64,000 bases of DNA from Pseudomonas sp. UBA6562 (GTDB lineage: Bacteria; Pseudomonadota; Gammaproteobacteria; Pseudomonadales; Pseudomonadaceae), in the NCBI RefSeq assembly GCF_002434265.1, contig NZ_DJJS01000008.1, positions 479,667 to 543,666 of the forward strand. The letters are read 5' to 3'. Position numbers and translations under genes: made by a program. Numbering within the stretch: the stretch's first letter is position 1; every line of letters begins with the position of its first letter. Below, in pieces: positions 9,675-19,594 of the stretch. The notes beneath the pieces are model-generated. The model did no database searches, was not told where the DNA came from, and saw only the letters and a program-made list of their open reading frames with translations.

Positions 9675-11870
9675 ATGGACGCCTCAAGTCCCTCACCGCT
9701 TCACCGCGTTCTGCGTGTGGTCTCACTGGCCCCGGTACTGATGCTCGGCCAAACAGCCGTGGCGCAAACCGTCAGCAGTGACCAAACCATCGACAGTACG
9801 ACGGCAACCGACAACTACTTCATCACCAACGCCGCTACCCTGACCGCCAACGGCGCCACCACCCGCGACATCACGGTGAATGCGGGTTCGGCGCTGGCAC
9901 TGCAGGGCAGCCAGACCAGTGCTACAGGTACTGCGGCTGGCGTGCGCCTCAACAGCGGCGAAGCTACGATCACGGGCAGTGCAGTGACCGCCGTGCAGCG
10001 CGCCTTGATCATCGGCGTTGACCTGAGCAGCCCGAACCTCAGTCCTTCACGCGTTGCGGCCAGCAACAGCACCATCACCGGCGGCATCGCCGGCGCATCG
10101 ATCAACAGCAGCCAACTCACCCTCGCAGCCAGCCAGTTGACGGGCAGCAACGCCAACGGTGTGGGTGCGGACCTGTTCGACGGTGTGATCAACGCCACTG
10201 CCGGCAGTCGCATCGTCGGAGGGCTCAATGGCGTGCGCTTTCGTGGAGGCAGTGGCTTATCGACCCAGACCGGCAGTCTGTCACTCGACGCCAGCCATGT
10301 CGAAAGCCTCACCGGTTCGGCCATCGCGGTGGGCACGTCGGGCGCGGCGCCTACCTCTGCCGACATTGACGTACGCAACGGCTCGACCCTCAAAGGCGGA
10401 AACGGAACGCTGATCGAAGTGGGCGCGGTGGGCACCGCCACCATCACGGTGAGCGACAGTCACCTGCTGGGCGACATCGTAGTGGCGGACGGCGGCAATG
10501 CGACGCTCACTTTGGAAAACCAAGCCACCCTCAAGGGCCGCCTGGAAAACCTCGACCGGCTTGCCTTGAACAGTGGCAGCCAGTGGACCCTCGTGGACAA
10601 TGCCCAAGTCAACGACCTGGCGATGGCAGGCGGCTCAGTAGCGTTCGGAGAGCCTGGCGAGTTCCGCACCTTGCAGGTAGGCAACCTGTCGGGCAACGGC
10701 ACCTTCGTGATGAACGCCGACTTCGCCGACGGCCAGAGCGACTTGCTGGACGTGACCGGTACCGCCACTGGCGACCACCAGATCCGGGTAGCGAGTACGG
10801 GCAAAGACCCCGTGGACGATACCCAACTGCAACTGGTACGCACCACCGGAGGCGATGCCAGCTTCTCGCTGGAGGGCGGGCCGGTGGACCTCGGCGCTTT
10901 CGCCTATGGTCTCGTGCAACAAGGCAACGACTGGTACCTGGACGCCAAGATGCGCACGCTGAGCACCGGTTCGCAAACTGCCCTGGCGCTCTTCAATACC
11001 GCACCGACCGTATGGTATGGCGAACTCACCACGTTGCGCAGCCGCATGGGTGAGGTGCGTCGCAACGGCGGTGCCGCCGGTGGCTGGATGCGCAGCTATG
11101 GCAATCAGTTCAATGCCACCACCTCGAACTTCGGCTATCAGCAACAGCAACAAGGCGTGTCGTTCGGCGCCGATGGCCGTTTGCCCGTCGGTGACGGCAA
11201 CTGGTTGGCGGGCGTTACCGCAGGCTATAGCAACTCCGATCTGAACCTGCAAGGCGGGAGTTCGGGCCAGGTGGACAGCTACCATGTCGGTGCATACGCC
11301 ACCTGGCTCGACCCCAGCAACGGCTACTATTTCGATGGCGTGGTCAAACTCAACCGCTATCGCAATCGAGCCGACGTGCACCTCAGTGACGGCACTCGAA
11401 CCAAAGGCGACTACAGCAACAATGGCGCGGGGGTTTCATTGGAGCTTGGCCGCCATCTGAAGCTTGGCGACGGCTACTTCGTCGAACCCTACGCGCAACT
11501 GGCGGGCATGGCGATCGAAGGTCAGTCCTATCGTCTGGACAACGGGCTCAGTGCCAGTGGCGATGTCACCCGCTCCCTGCAAGGCAAGCTGGGCACGACG
11601 GCCGGACGCACATTCGATTGGGGTCAAGGCCGCATGGTGCAGCCCTACGTGCGTGTTGCTGCCGCGCATGAATTCGTCGACAACAACCGTGTGCGGATCA
11701 ACGAGCATCGCTTCGACAACGACCTGGCAGGCTCGCGCGGCGAGTTGGGTGCCGGTGTCGCGGTGGCCTGGGCCCAGCAATGGCAGGCGCACGCGGAATT
11801 CGATTACGCCAATGGCGAGCGGCTCGAGCAGCCATGGGGCGCAAGCGTCGGGGTTCGCTACAACTGGTAG
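9675..11870 (+). CDS. type Va autotransporter (pertactin-like passenger plus beta-barrel)
   Basis: A 731-residue secreted protein. A Sec signal peptide occupies about residues 1-30 (hydrophobic segment VVSLAPVLML, predicted cleavage after AVA). The passenger, about residues 31-430, is rich in Gly, Ser, Thr, Ala and Asn with repeating short strands (TITGS, STITGG, QLTGS), the pattern of a right-handed beta-helix of the pertactin type. Residues about 440-731 form the autotransporter translocator barrel, with alternating aromatic strands and a terminal VRYNW ending in Trp as needed for outer-membrane insertion. No protease catalytic triad is apparent in the passenger, so an adhesin or biofilm role is more likely than an enzyme. 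It sits between two members of the modular family and in the same direction. Confidence 0.92.
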   Translation: MDASSPSPLHRVLRVVSLAPVLMLGQTAVAQTVSSDQTIDSTTATDNYFITNAATLTANGATTRDITVNAGSALALQGSQTSATGTAAGVRLNSGEATITGSAVTAVQRALIIGVDLSSPNLSPSRVAASNSTITGGIAGASINSSQLTLAASQLTGSNANGVGADLFDGVINATAGSRIVGGLNGVRFRGGSGLSTQTGSLSLDASHVESLTGSAIAVGTSGAAPTSADIDVRNGSTLKGGNGTLIEVGAVGTATITVSDSHLLGDIVVADGGNATLTLENQATLKGRLENLDRLALNSGSQWTLVDNAQVNDLAMAGGSVAFGEPGEFRTLQVGNLSGNGTFVMNADFADGQSDLLDVTGTATGDHQIRVASTGKDPVDDTQLQLVRTTGGDASFSLEGGPVDLGAFAYGLVQQGNDWYLDAKMRTLSTGSQTALALFNTAPTVWYGELTTLRSRMGEVRRNGGAAGGWMRSYGNQFNATTSNFGYQQQQQGVSFGADGRLPVGDGNWLAGVTAGYSNSDLNLQGGSSGQVDSYHVGAYATWLDPSNGYYFDGVVKLNRYRNRADVHLSDGTRTKGDYSNNGAGVSLELGRHLKLGDGYFVEPYAQLAGMAIEGQSYRLDNGLSASGDVTRSLQGKLGTTAGRTFDWGQGRMVQPYVRVAAAHEFVDNNRVRINEHRFDNDLAGSRGELGAGVAVAWAQQWQAHAEFDYANGERLEQPWGASVGVRYNW

Positions 11871-11945
11871 GCGAGCACAACCTGCGGTCTGTTGCGTCAG
11901 TACGGGGTGTCGACTACAGCATGAGTTCTATTGGAGACGAAAACA

Positions 11946-13415
11946 ATGTCGTTGCTTACGTTTATGCGCTGCTTTTTGTCGCGCCCTTCCAGGATCGAGA
12001 CGACCGCCTTTCTGCCCCCACCTCGGATTGGTGCTTTGCTGCCCGATATCGAAGGTGGGCCGATCAACCTGCTGCCTTACAGTGCGACGCTTGCGCCGCT
12101 ACGGGTCGAATTCGAGCTCTGGCCAGACTCGCACCCGACACCCGATGACCCCGAAACCCTGACGCTGTTCTGGGACGATGAGCGAATCGATAGTCAAACT
12201 TGGACGGCGCCCATCGCCGAAACAGACCTGTTCATGCTTATACCGGCGTCTCGTTTGTTGACCGAGGGTGAGCACACCTTGCGTTATAGCGTGGTGTTCT
12301 ACAACGGCAACTCGGCCGACTCCAGCGCCTTGTCCATCAACATCGATACAAGTCCACCGCAATTGCCTGAGGACAGCGGATTGATTTTTGCGGGCGAAGT
12401 CATGGCCAGGGGGGTGACGGATGCGTACTTACAGGCGCATGGCGACCAATTGCAAGCCAGTGTTCCGGCCTACCTCGGCATCGAGCCGGGCGACGTGCTG
12501 ACCTGGTATTGGAGTGCTACGATCGGTGGCCCGGAACGTGTGGGTACACGGGTTCTGGCGCCAGCCGATATCGGTAGCCCGTTAACCATCGAATTCCCGG
12601 GGGATTCGATTCGTGCTGCGGGGGACGGTGTGCGCTATGCCCGCTACACTGTCCAAGACCGCGCAGGTACGGCGGTGCAACGCGCACTGCCTATGCCCTT
12701 GCAGGTCGACGCGACGCCTGTGGCACCGAATTTTCCTGCCCCCTACCTCAAGGAAACGGGCAGCTCGGGCAGTACCAGCACGCTCGATCCCAGCAGAGCC
12801 TTGAACGGTGCAACACTGGTAATCAAGCCTGAGGCCACCCTCGAACCTGAGGACAGTGTGACCGTATTCTGGGCCGAGCCTGGGGAATATGGTGCTTACA
12901 GCACCTGCGTCCCAGTCTCATCGGGCTCCAGGGAGTACGCGATTCCCACGTTCAACGTCTCTGCCAGGCTGGCCAGCCAACTGAAGCTGTTTTACAAAGT
13001 GACGCGCCGCGGCACCACCTATAGCTCGGCCTACCATATCCTCACGGTAGAGGCGCCCAAGCACCTGCCCAACCCGCAGTGCGATAAAATCACAGGCAGC
13101 TATTTGAGCCTTGGCAATGTAGGCGAAGGCCGAGCCACCTTCACGTTGGGCTCGTGGCAGCACAGAAATACCAGCCAGTTCATCAGGCTTTACGTTGAAG
13201 GTAAGCGCAAGGATGGCAAGAAGGATCCGGTGATGGTCGCCGAAGCGGCATCTGTACCCTCCTCCACCGGAATCATGACGGTAGGGACGCTCATCCGCCA
13301 TGACCTGGAGGTATTCGTAGTGCCATCGGGTGTGGAGATTCGAGCGTTCCTGAGCGTGAACAATCAAAACAGCTGGATCGAGTTTCCCTTTTCGAGTGCG
13401 ACATTGATCAACTGA
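11946..13415 (+). CDS. modular beta-sandwich protein of unknown function (paralogue 3)
   Basis: 489 residues from the ATG at 11946, chosen because GGAGA lies eight bases upstream; a TTG at 11931 would place the ribosome site inside the gene. It contains modules homologous to those of the 660-residue protein: LRYSVVFYNGNSADSSA followed by DTSPP, then VTDAYLQAHG, WYWSATIGG, RAAGDGVRYARYTVQDRAG and a C-terminal module opening at Cys379 (PNPQCDKITGSYLSL). It is shorter because two central modules of the larger paralogue are missing. The extreme N-terminus (MSLLTFMRCFLSRPSR) is weakly hydrophobic and basic but is not a convincing signal peptide. Function unknown. No terminator follows except the one shared with the tRNA array. 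Confidence 0.87.
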   Translation: MSLLTFMRCFLSRPSRIETTAFLPPPRIGALLPDIEGGPINLLPYSATLAPLRVEFELWPDSHPTPDDPETLTLFWDDERIDSQTWTAPIAETDLFMLIPASRLLTEGEHTLRYSVVFYNGNSADSSALSINIDTSPPQLPEDSGLIFAGEVMARGVTDAYLQAHGDQLQASVPAYLGIEPGDVLTWYWSATIGGPERVGTRVLAPADIGSPLTIEFPGDSIRAAGDGVRYARYTVQDRAGTAVQRALPMPLQVDATPVAPNFPAPYLKETGSSGSTSTLDPSRALNGATLVIKPEATLEPEDSVTVFWAEPGEYGAYSTCVPVSSGSREYAIPTFNVSARLASQLKLFYKVTRRGTTYSSAYHILTVEAPKHLPNPQCDKITGSYLSLGNVGEGRATFTLGSWQHRNTSQFIRLYVEGKRKDGKKDPVMVAEAASVPSSTGIMTVGTLIRHDLEVFVVPSGVEIRAFLSVNNQNSWIEFPFSSATLIN

Positions 13416-13557
13416 TTGAGCTGCTACGCTTCCACAACCCCGTAACGGCGGTGACACCGAGGCCGATCGAGCGGTGACGTAGTCATACCCAGCGGATGCT
13501 GAAAGGGTTCACATCGGCATTACGTCGTGATCACACTCACGGGACTGTCTTTAACAC

Positions 13558-13590
13558 GCAAAAAAAAACCACTCCGTGAGGAGTGGTTTT
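13558..13590 (-). terminator. terminator of the tRNA array
   Basis: The stem ACCACTCC/GGAGTGGT (13568-13575 and 13580-13587) with loop GTGA is followed on the minus strand by a run of T residues. On the plus strand four T residues follow the stem, so it may also stop transcription from the modular-protein gene. Confidence 0.8.
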
Positions 13591-13595
13591 CTATA

Positions 13596-13671
<76 letters not shown>

Positions 13672-13755
13672 AATGTGAAGCTTTACCGCTGTTGGTGTGA
13701 AGCGCCTTGACGACCTTCACCACCGCTGTACCGCATAGACGCCACAGTTTTAAAC

Positions 13756-13831
<76 letters not shown>

Positions 13832-13833
13832 AA

Positions 13834-13909
13834 TGGCGTCCCCTAGGGGACTCGAACCCCTGTTACCGCCGTGAAAGGGCGGTGTCCTAGGCCACTAGAC
13901 GAAGGGGAC
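13834..13909 (-). tRNA. tRNA-Glu (TTC)
   Basis: A 76-base cloverleaf on the minus strand with acceptor GTCCCCT/AGGGGAC, anticodon TTC in the loop CCTTTCACG, and encoded CCA. Confidence 0.97.
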
Positions 13910-14013
13910 ACAACACTTTGCAACCAACACTTCTCAGTGCACCAATGCATGAACCTTGCGATTCAGCCTGGGTTTTCTTTTCCTGCCCCGCCGTTAAGCG
14001 CTGCCGGAGAAAC

Positions 14014-14089
<76 letters not shown>

Positions 14090-14091
14090 AT

Positions 14092-14167
14092 TGGCGTCCC
14101 CTAGGGGACTCGAACCCCTGTTACCGCCGTGAAAGGGCGGTGTCCTAGGCCACTAGACGAAGGGGAC
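14092..14167 (-). tRNA. tRNA-Glu (TTC), second copy
   Basis: Identical to the tRNA-Glu gene at 13834-13909. It is the first gene of the array, about 60 bases downstream of the promoter. Confidence 0.97.
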
Positions 14168-14227
14168 ACGCTACATCTTCACTACCTACAGCATCGAGCG
14201 CTGTGCTTTACGCTGCAAGTGGCGCGC

Positions 14228-14256
14228 ATTCTATGGACGCGGCCGGGTGTCGTCAA
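14228..14256 (-). promoter_or_regulatory. promoter of the tRNA array
   Basis: On the minus strand TTGACG (14256-14251) and TAGAAT (14233-14228) are separated by 17 bases, a near-consensus sigma-70 promoter. A GC-rich stretch GCGCGCC follows the -10 box, as is usual for stringently controlled stable-RNA promoters. AT-rich DNA lies just upstream (14260-14290). The remaining gap up to 14474 shows no gene. Confidence 0.8.
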
Positions 14257-14474
14257 TACCTTTGTAGAAATTTATTTAAATCAATGACTTCGCGCCGTCC
14301 AAGCTCGACCTCACGCTGCCCGAACGCGGCGGTCGTTGCTTTTCCGACGTCGGCTCGGCAAGCTCAGGGCCTGGTGCCATCATCCGACGGCGCTTCCCGT
14401 GGCATCGCACTGTTCGCCTGCCGGCAGAGCCACTAGACTCCGCGGGTAGACCTTCCTATATAGAGGCAACGACG

Positions 14475-15242
14475 GTGACACCACTTCTGATCACCCTGCT
14501 CATCGTAGCCGGGATAACGCTGTTGATCGTGATCGGCTACCTAAACAACGTGGTGGAAAACAACAAGGTCGAACGGGCGCGTAACAAAATGGAGCTCACC
14601 GAGCGGCTCAAACGCTGCGAGACGCTCAACGAGACCTTTCCCAGTCAACTGCTGAGCCCCGCCTTGAAGCTGCTCATGACTCGCCTGGAGCTGAACGTCA
14701 ACCAGCGCCTGCTGGCGGTCGAGCGCAAAAGCCCGCGGCTGCAGGCGCGCATCGCCGAGCTCGAGGCGCTGATCGGCAAAGGCGAAGCGATCCCGGTGAA
14801 CAACCCGCCGGCCCCGATTCTGACCGAAGCCAAGGCCAAGGACGTGCGTTTTTTGCTGGAGATCCTGCACAACCAAGTGGTGCGCGCCACCGCCGAAGGC
14901 TTTTTGCAGAACGCCGAAGGCAAGCAGTGGGTGAAAGAGGTGCACCATATTCTGGTACTGCTGCACATCGAGTTCTTCAACAACTTGGGCCAGCGCGCGC
15001 TGCAAAAGCAGCAACCGGGCCAGGCGCGCTTGGCGTTCGAGCGCGGCGTGCAATATCTGAGCAAGCAGGCCGAACCTAAACTGTATGAAGAACAGCGCCT
15101 GTACCTGGAAAAACTTCTGGCCCGCGCCGACGCCCAGGTGCTCGACCAGATGGAGCCTACCGACGACAGCGAGAACCAGCTGACCGAAGGGCTCAAAACC
15201 GACGACGAAGAGACCTGGAAGAAGAAGGCGATGTACGACTGA
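14475..15242 (+). CDS. conserved membrane-anchored coiled-coil protein
   Basis: 255 residues from a GTG with AGAGG eight bases upstream. Residues 1-22 are one hydrophobic helix (LLITLLIVAGITLLIVIGY), and the rest is highly charged, soluble and mostly helical, rich in Gln, Glu, Leu and Arg. The chain probably has a single N-terminal anchor with a cytoplasmic body. The C-terminal region (about 170-215) has a TPR-like pattern around QPGQARLAFERGVQYL. I do not recognise a catalytic motif and cannot give a function. It is a stand-alone gene between the tRNA promoter and the convergent methionine sulfoxide reductase gene. Confidence 0.85.
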   Translation: MTPLLITLLIVAGITLLIVIGYLNNVVENNKVERARNKMELTERLKRCETLNETFPSQLLSPALKLLMTRLELNVNQRLLAVERKSPRLQARIAELEALIGKGEAIPVNNPPAPILTEAKAKDVRFLLEILHNQVVRATAEGFLQNAEGKQWVKEVHHILVLLHIEFFNNLGQRALQKQQPGQARLAFERGVQYLSKQAEPKLYEEQRLYLEKLLARADAQVLDQMEPTDDSENQLTEGLKTDDEETWKKKAMYD

Positions 15243-15296
15243 TACCCCCTCCGGCTTGGCCCGACCTGCCTGCGCACCCGGGCCGCACGCTTGGCC

Positions 15297-15779
15297 TCAG
15301 CAGTCGCTCAAGGCAAGGAACACCGCAGCCAACCGCTCCAGCCCGAGCTGATCCGCCTCATTGAAACGCGCAAGCTTCGGGCTGTCCAGGTCCAGCACGC
15401 CGACCAACCTGCCGTCCTTGACCAACGGAATCACCAACTCGCTGTTGGACGCGCTGTCGCACGCGATATGCCCAGGGAAGGCATGCACGTCCTCGACCCG
15501 CTGCGTCTGCCGGGTCGCTGCCGCCGCCCCGCATACGCCACGACCGAACGGAATCCGCACACACGCGACTTGGCCCTGGAACGGACCGAGCACCAGCTCT
15601 TCATTGCGATTGAGGTAGAAACCTGCCCAGTTCAGGTCTTCGACCTGGTGGTAAAGAAACGCGGAAAACTGCGCGGCATTGGCGATGAAGTCGCGCTCAT
15701 CGGCGAACAGCGCCTGAACTTGCGCGGCTAACAGGTCGTAGCCGTCCAGGCCCACGCCCGATGCGTTGAGATCGATCAT
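15297..15779 (-). CDS. msrC: free methionine-R-sulfoxide reductase (GAF domain)
   Basis: 160 residues, essentially one GAF domain, the usual size of the fRMsr family that reduces free L-methionine-(R)-sulfoxide with thioredoxin. The family cysteines are present: one in QVACVRIP, one in GRGVCGAAA and the catalytic one in HIACDSASNSE; the acidic binding residues around NSELVIPL and VLDLDSP are also there. The ATG directly abuts the TGA of the upstream ATPase gene, so the two are probably co-transcribed and translationally coupled. Together with msrB and a glutathione peroxidase at 19-20 kb this makes a local methionine-repair cluster. Confidence 0.92.
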   Translation of the reverse strand: MIDLNASGVGLDGYDLLAAQVQALFADERDFIANAAQFSAFLYHQVEDLNWAGFYLNRNEELVLGPFQGQVACVRIPFGRGVCGAAAATRQTQRVEDVHAFPGHIACDSASNSELVIPLVKDGRLVGVLDLDSPKLARFNEADQLGLERLAAVFLALSDC

Positions 15780-16667
15780 TCAGTGTTGCTCCAGTAATTG
15801 CAGGCCGACCCAGTAGCGGGCGAACTGATAGGCACAGCGGCCATTACGGTTGCCGCGGCCGGTGGCCCAACGCACGGCGAGGATGTCCAGGGTCTCGTCG
15901 CGCTGCCATTGCAGGCCGGCCGAAGCGGCCAATTGGCCGATCCAGTGCTCGACCACGGCGAGGTAATGCTCCTGGGTGAAGGGGTAGAACGACAGCCATA
16001 GGCCGAAACGGTCGGACAAGGCGATCTTGTCTTCGACCGCCTCGCTGGGATGCAACTCGCCGTCCACACGCTGCCAGTTCTCGTTGTCGCTGGCTTTTTC
16101 CGGCACCAAGTGGCGGCGGTTCGAGGTGGCGTACAGCAGCACGTTGTCCGGCGCCTGTTCCAGCGAGCCGTCGAGCACGCTCTTGAGCACGCGGTAGTCG
16201 CCCTCCCCGGCTTCGAACGACAAGTCGTCGCAGAACAGGATGAAGCGCTGCGGCAACGCCTGCAGCTGCTCGACGATGCGTGGCAGGTCGGCCAGGTGGT
16301 CGCGCTCGATTTCGATCAGGCGCAGGCCAGCGCCGGCATGCTCGGCCAACAGGGCGCGCACTAGCGAGGACTTGCCCGTGCCGCGCGAGCCCCAGAGCAA
16401 GGCATGGTTGGCAGGCAAGCCGCTGATGAACTGCTGGGTGTTACGCCCCAGCTGTTCGCGTTGCTTATCGACACCGATCAGGTCGGACAGGCGCATGTCC
16501 AGGCTGACCTGCAATGGCAGCAGATAGCCGCTGCGACCGTCGCGCTGCCAACGCGCGGCAAGGGTGGCGGTCCAATCGATGTGGGGACGCAAGGCAGGCA
16601 ACAGTGGGTCGAGGCGCGCCAGTACCGATTCGGCGCGGTCGAGAAAAGCGTTCATGCGGGCGTCCAT
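15780..16667 (-). CDS. AAA-type ATPase of the DUF815 family
   Basis: 295 residues, the usual length for DUF815. Walker A is GSRGTGKSS at about residue 94, Walker B is RFILFCDDLSF at about 141-151, and a sensor-like Asn/Arg occurs in YATSNRRH. The N-terminal 60 residues are helical. ATP binding is clear; the substrate of this family is not known to me. ATG chosen because AGGAG lies six bases upstream. It is first in a two-gene unit with the methionine sulfoxide reductase and divergent from the hybrid kinase at 16804. Confidence 0.88.
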   Translation of the reverse strand: MDARMNAFLDRAESVLARLDPLLPALRPHIDWTATLAARWQRDGRSGYLLPLQVSLDMRLSDLIGVDKQREQLGRNTQQFISGLPANHALLWGSRGTGKSSLVRALLAEHAGAGLRLIEIERDHLADLPRIVEQLQALPQRFILFCDDLSFEAGEGDYRVLKSVLDGSLEQAPDNVLLYATSNRRHLVPEKASDNENWQRVDGELHPSEAVEDKIALSDRFGLWLSFYPFTQEHYLAVVEHWIGQLAASAGLQWQRDETLDILAVRWATGRGNRNGRCAYQFARYWVGLQLLEQH

Positions 16668-16803
16668 GACGACTCCTGAAAGGCAATGGGGCGGCGTGGG
16701 CGCAGGTCGAGCCTGATGCGCCCTGACGCGCAGGGGATCACAGTCGCTACGACGCTTGGGCTATGCTAGCGCTGCGTCACACGCAGATACCGGCCCGGGG
16801 CAT

Positions 16804-19093
16804 ATGGATATCAAGTTCACCAATCGCCTGTCATACAAGCAGGCTCGCCTCACCGTGCTGGTGGGCTTCGCGCTGGGAGCCCTGCTCAGCGTCGTGCAGA
16901 TCGGCATCGATTATGCCAGCGAAGATGCAGCCATCAACCGCGAACTGCACACCGTACTACAAATCAGCCACGACACGGCTTCGCGCATCGCCTACAACAT
17001 CGACGCCGAACTCGGCGAAGAGCTCACCGGCGGGCTGCTGCGCTCGCCGGCGATCATCCGCGCTCGGCTGATCGACAACAACGATACGGTGCTGGCCGAC
17101 AGCCAGCGCCCGCGCGAGGAACGCCGCTGGCGCGGGCTGTCGGACTTTCTGTTCGGCGAACAACGCCAGTTCCAGGACCGCCTGTTTCTCGCCCACATGC
17201 CGGACGAATACCTGGGCACGCTTTACCTGGACATCGACACCTACGCGTTCAGCAGCCGCTTCCTCGAGCGCGCGGGCCTGACCCTGCTCACCGGCTTCAC
17301 CCGTAGCCTGCTGCTGACGGCGCTGCTGCTGGCCTTGTTCTACCTGATGCTGACCAAGCCCCTGGTGACGGTGATCGGCGCGCTGAGCAGCGGACGGCAG
17401 ACGCGCCTGCACTGCCCTAGCGGGCATGAACGCGACGAAATCGGCGTGCTGGTCAAGGTCGCCAACCAGCAGTTCGTCAGCATGGCCACCGAAATCGAGC
17501 AGCGGCGCACAGCGGAAAACCGCCTGACGCAATACCTCAACGAGCTCGAAGACACCGTGTCGACCCGCACCCAGGCGCTCAAAGCCAGCAACGACCGCCT
17601 CAGCCAGATCAATCTGGAGCTCGAAGACGCCCGCGGCCGCGCCTTGGACATGGCCCAGGCGCGTGCGGCGTTCCTGGCCAACATGAGCCATGAGATCCGC
17701 ACACCGCTCAATGGCCTGCTGGGCATGATCGGGCTGACCCTCGACAGCCCGCTGGAGGCCGAGCAGCGTCAGCATCTGGCGATCGCCCACGACTCGGGGA
17801 AGGTGCTGGTGGGGTTGCTCAACGACATCCTCGACCTGTCCAAGTTCGACGCGGGCCAGTTGCAGCTCGAACGTATCGGCTTCGACGTGGCGGCCATGGC
17901 TGAGGACACCGCGAGCCTGCTGTCGCAAAACGCTACAGCCAGCGTCGAGCTGACCTGCCTGATCGCGCCCGAGATGCCCTCGACGGTCCTGGGCGATCCG
18001 ACCCGGGTGCGTCAAGTGCTCAGCAACCTGCTGTCCAATGCCCTCAAATTCACGCGTTTCGGCCGCGTCGACGTACGCCTGACGCCGATCGTGGGCGGGG
18101 TTCGGGTGCAGGTCCGCGATACCGGCATCGGCATTCCCGAAGAGGCCCAGGCACGCATCTTCCAGCCGTTCATCCAGGCAGGCGCCGGCATCACCCGCCA
18201 ATACGGCGGCACCGGACTAGGCCTGGCACTGACGCGCAACCTGTGCAGCGCCATGCGCGGCCAATTGCGCGTGCAGTCGCACGTCGGTTTCGGCAGTACG
18301 TTCAGCGCCGACCTGCCACTGCTGGGCAACGGCCGCCCCGCGACGTGGCCAGCCCTGTGCGGTCGGGTGCACGTCCTGAGCCAGGCAGGCAGCGGCCTGA
18401 GTGAAATGTTGCAGATGCAGCTACCGGCCTGGGGGCTGGACTATCGGCGGCACGACGATGCGCAGAGCCTCGATGCAACCGCCATGGACCTGCTGATCAC
18501 CGACGATCCCGAGGCCTTGGAAGCGCTGCGCCGACAGCTGCCGACGCCGATTCTGCTGATCAGCGCCTACGGGCGCTTCCTGGCTCTGGAGCAGATCCAG
18601 GCGTGGGCGCCGCTGCACCAACTGGGACGCCCACTGGCGCGCAGAACCCTGCACGAGACCTTGCGCCGTGCCCTGCTAGGCAGCCTGGCGCAAGCTACGG
18701 CCGCTGGCGTCACGCCGGCTTGCGAAGCGCAAGGCGCGCGCATCTTGTTGGTCGAGGACAATCCCGTGAACCAGTTGGTCGCCAAAGGCATGCTGGTCAA
18801 GCTGGGTTGCCAGGTGCAGGTGGCGGCCAATGGTGTCGAAGCGCTCGAATGTCTCGAGACCCTAGCGTTCGACTTGGTGCTCATGGATTGCAACATGCCC
18901 GTGATGGATGGCTACGAAGCGACCCGACGCATTCGCCAACTCGCCTGTGGCAGCGAGCTACCGGTGGTGGCATTGACCGCCAATGCCATGCCCGAAGAGC
19001 GCGAACGTTGCCGCGCGGCGGGCATGGACGACTACTTGGCCAAGCCCTTTCGCCGCGAGCAGCTGCACGCATTGATCGAGCGCTGGCTGCCGC

Positions 19094-19104
<11 letters not shown>
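16804..19104 (+). CDS. hybrid sensor histidine kinase/response regulator
   Basis: 766 residues. Membrane helices at about 15-33 and 162-183 bracket a periplasmic sensor of about 125 residues; a HAMP-like region (about 185-240) and coiled coil lead to a HisKA domain with phospho-acceptor His296 (FLANMSHEIRTPLNG), an HATPase domain (LSNALKFT, DTGIGIP, GGTGLGLAL), a degenerate receiver-like stretch (about 515-625, with DLLITDD) and a true C-terminal receiver with Asp695 (LVLMDCNMP) and the KPF lysine. No Hpt domain is present, so a separate phosphotransfer protein is expected. The layout is that of BarA/GacS-type kinases, but the gene is not clearly gacS. The first ATG after 16800 is used because upstream codons would run into the promoter region. 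It overlaps the convergent peroxidase gene by 11 bases. Confidence 0.9.
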
Positions 19105-19582
<478 letters not shown>

Positions 19583-19594
19583 GGTCGGCTCCGT

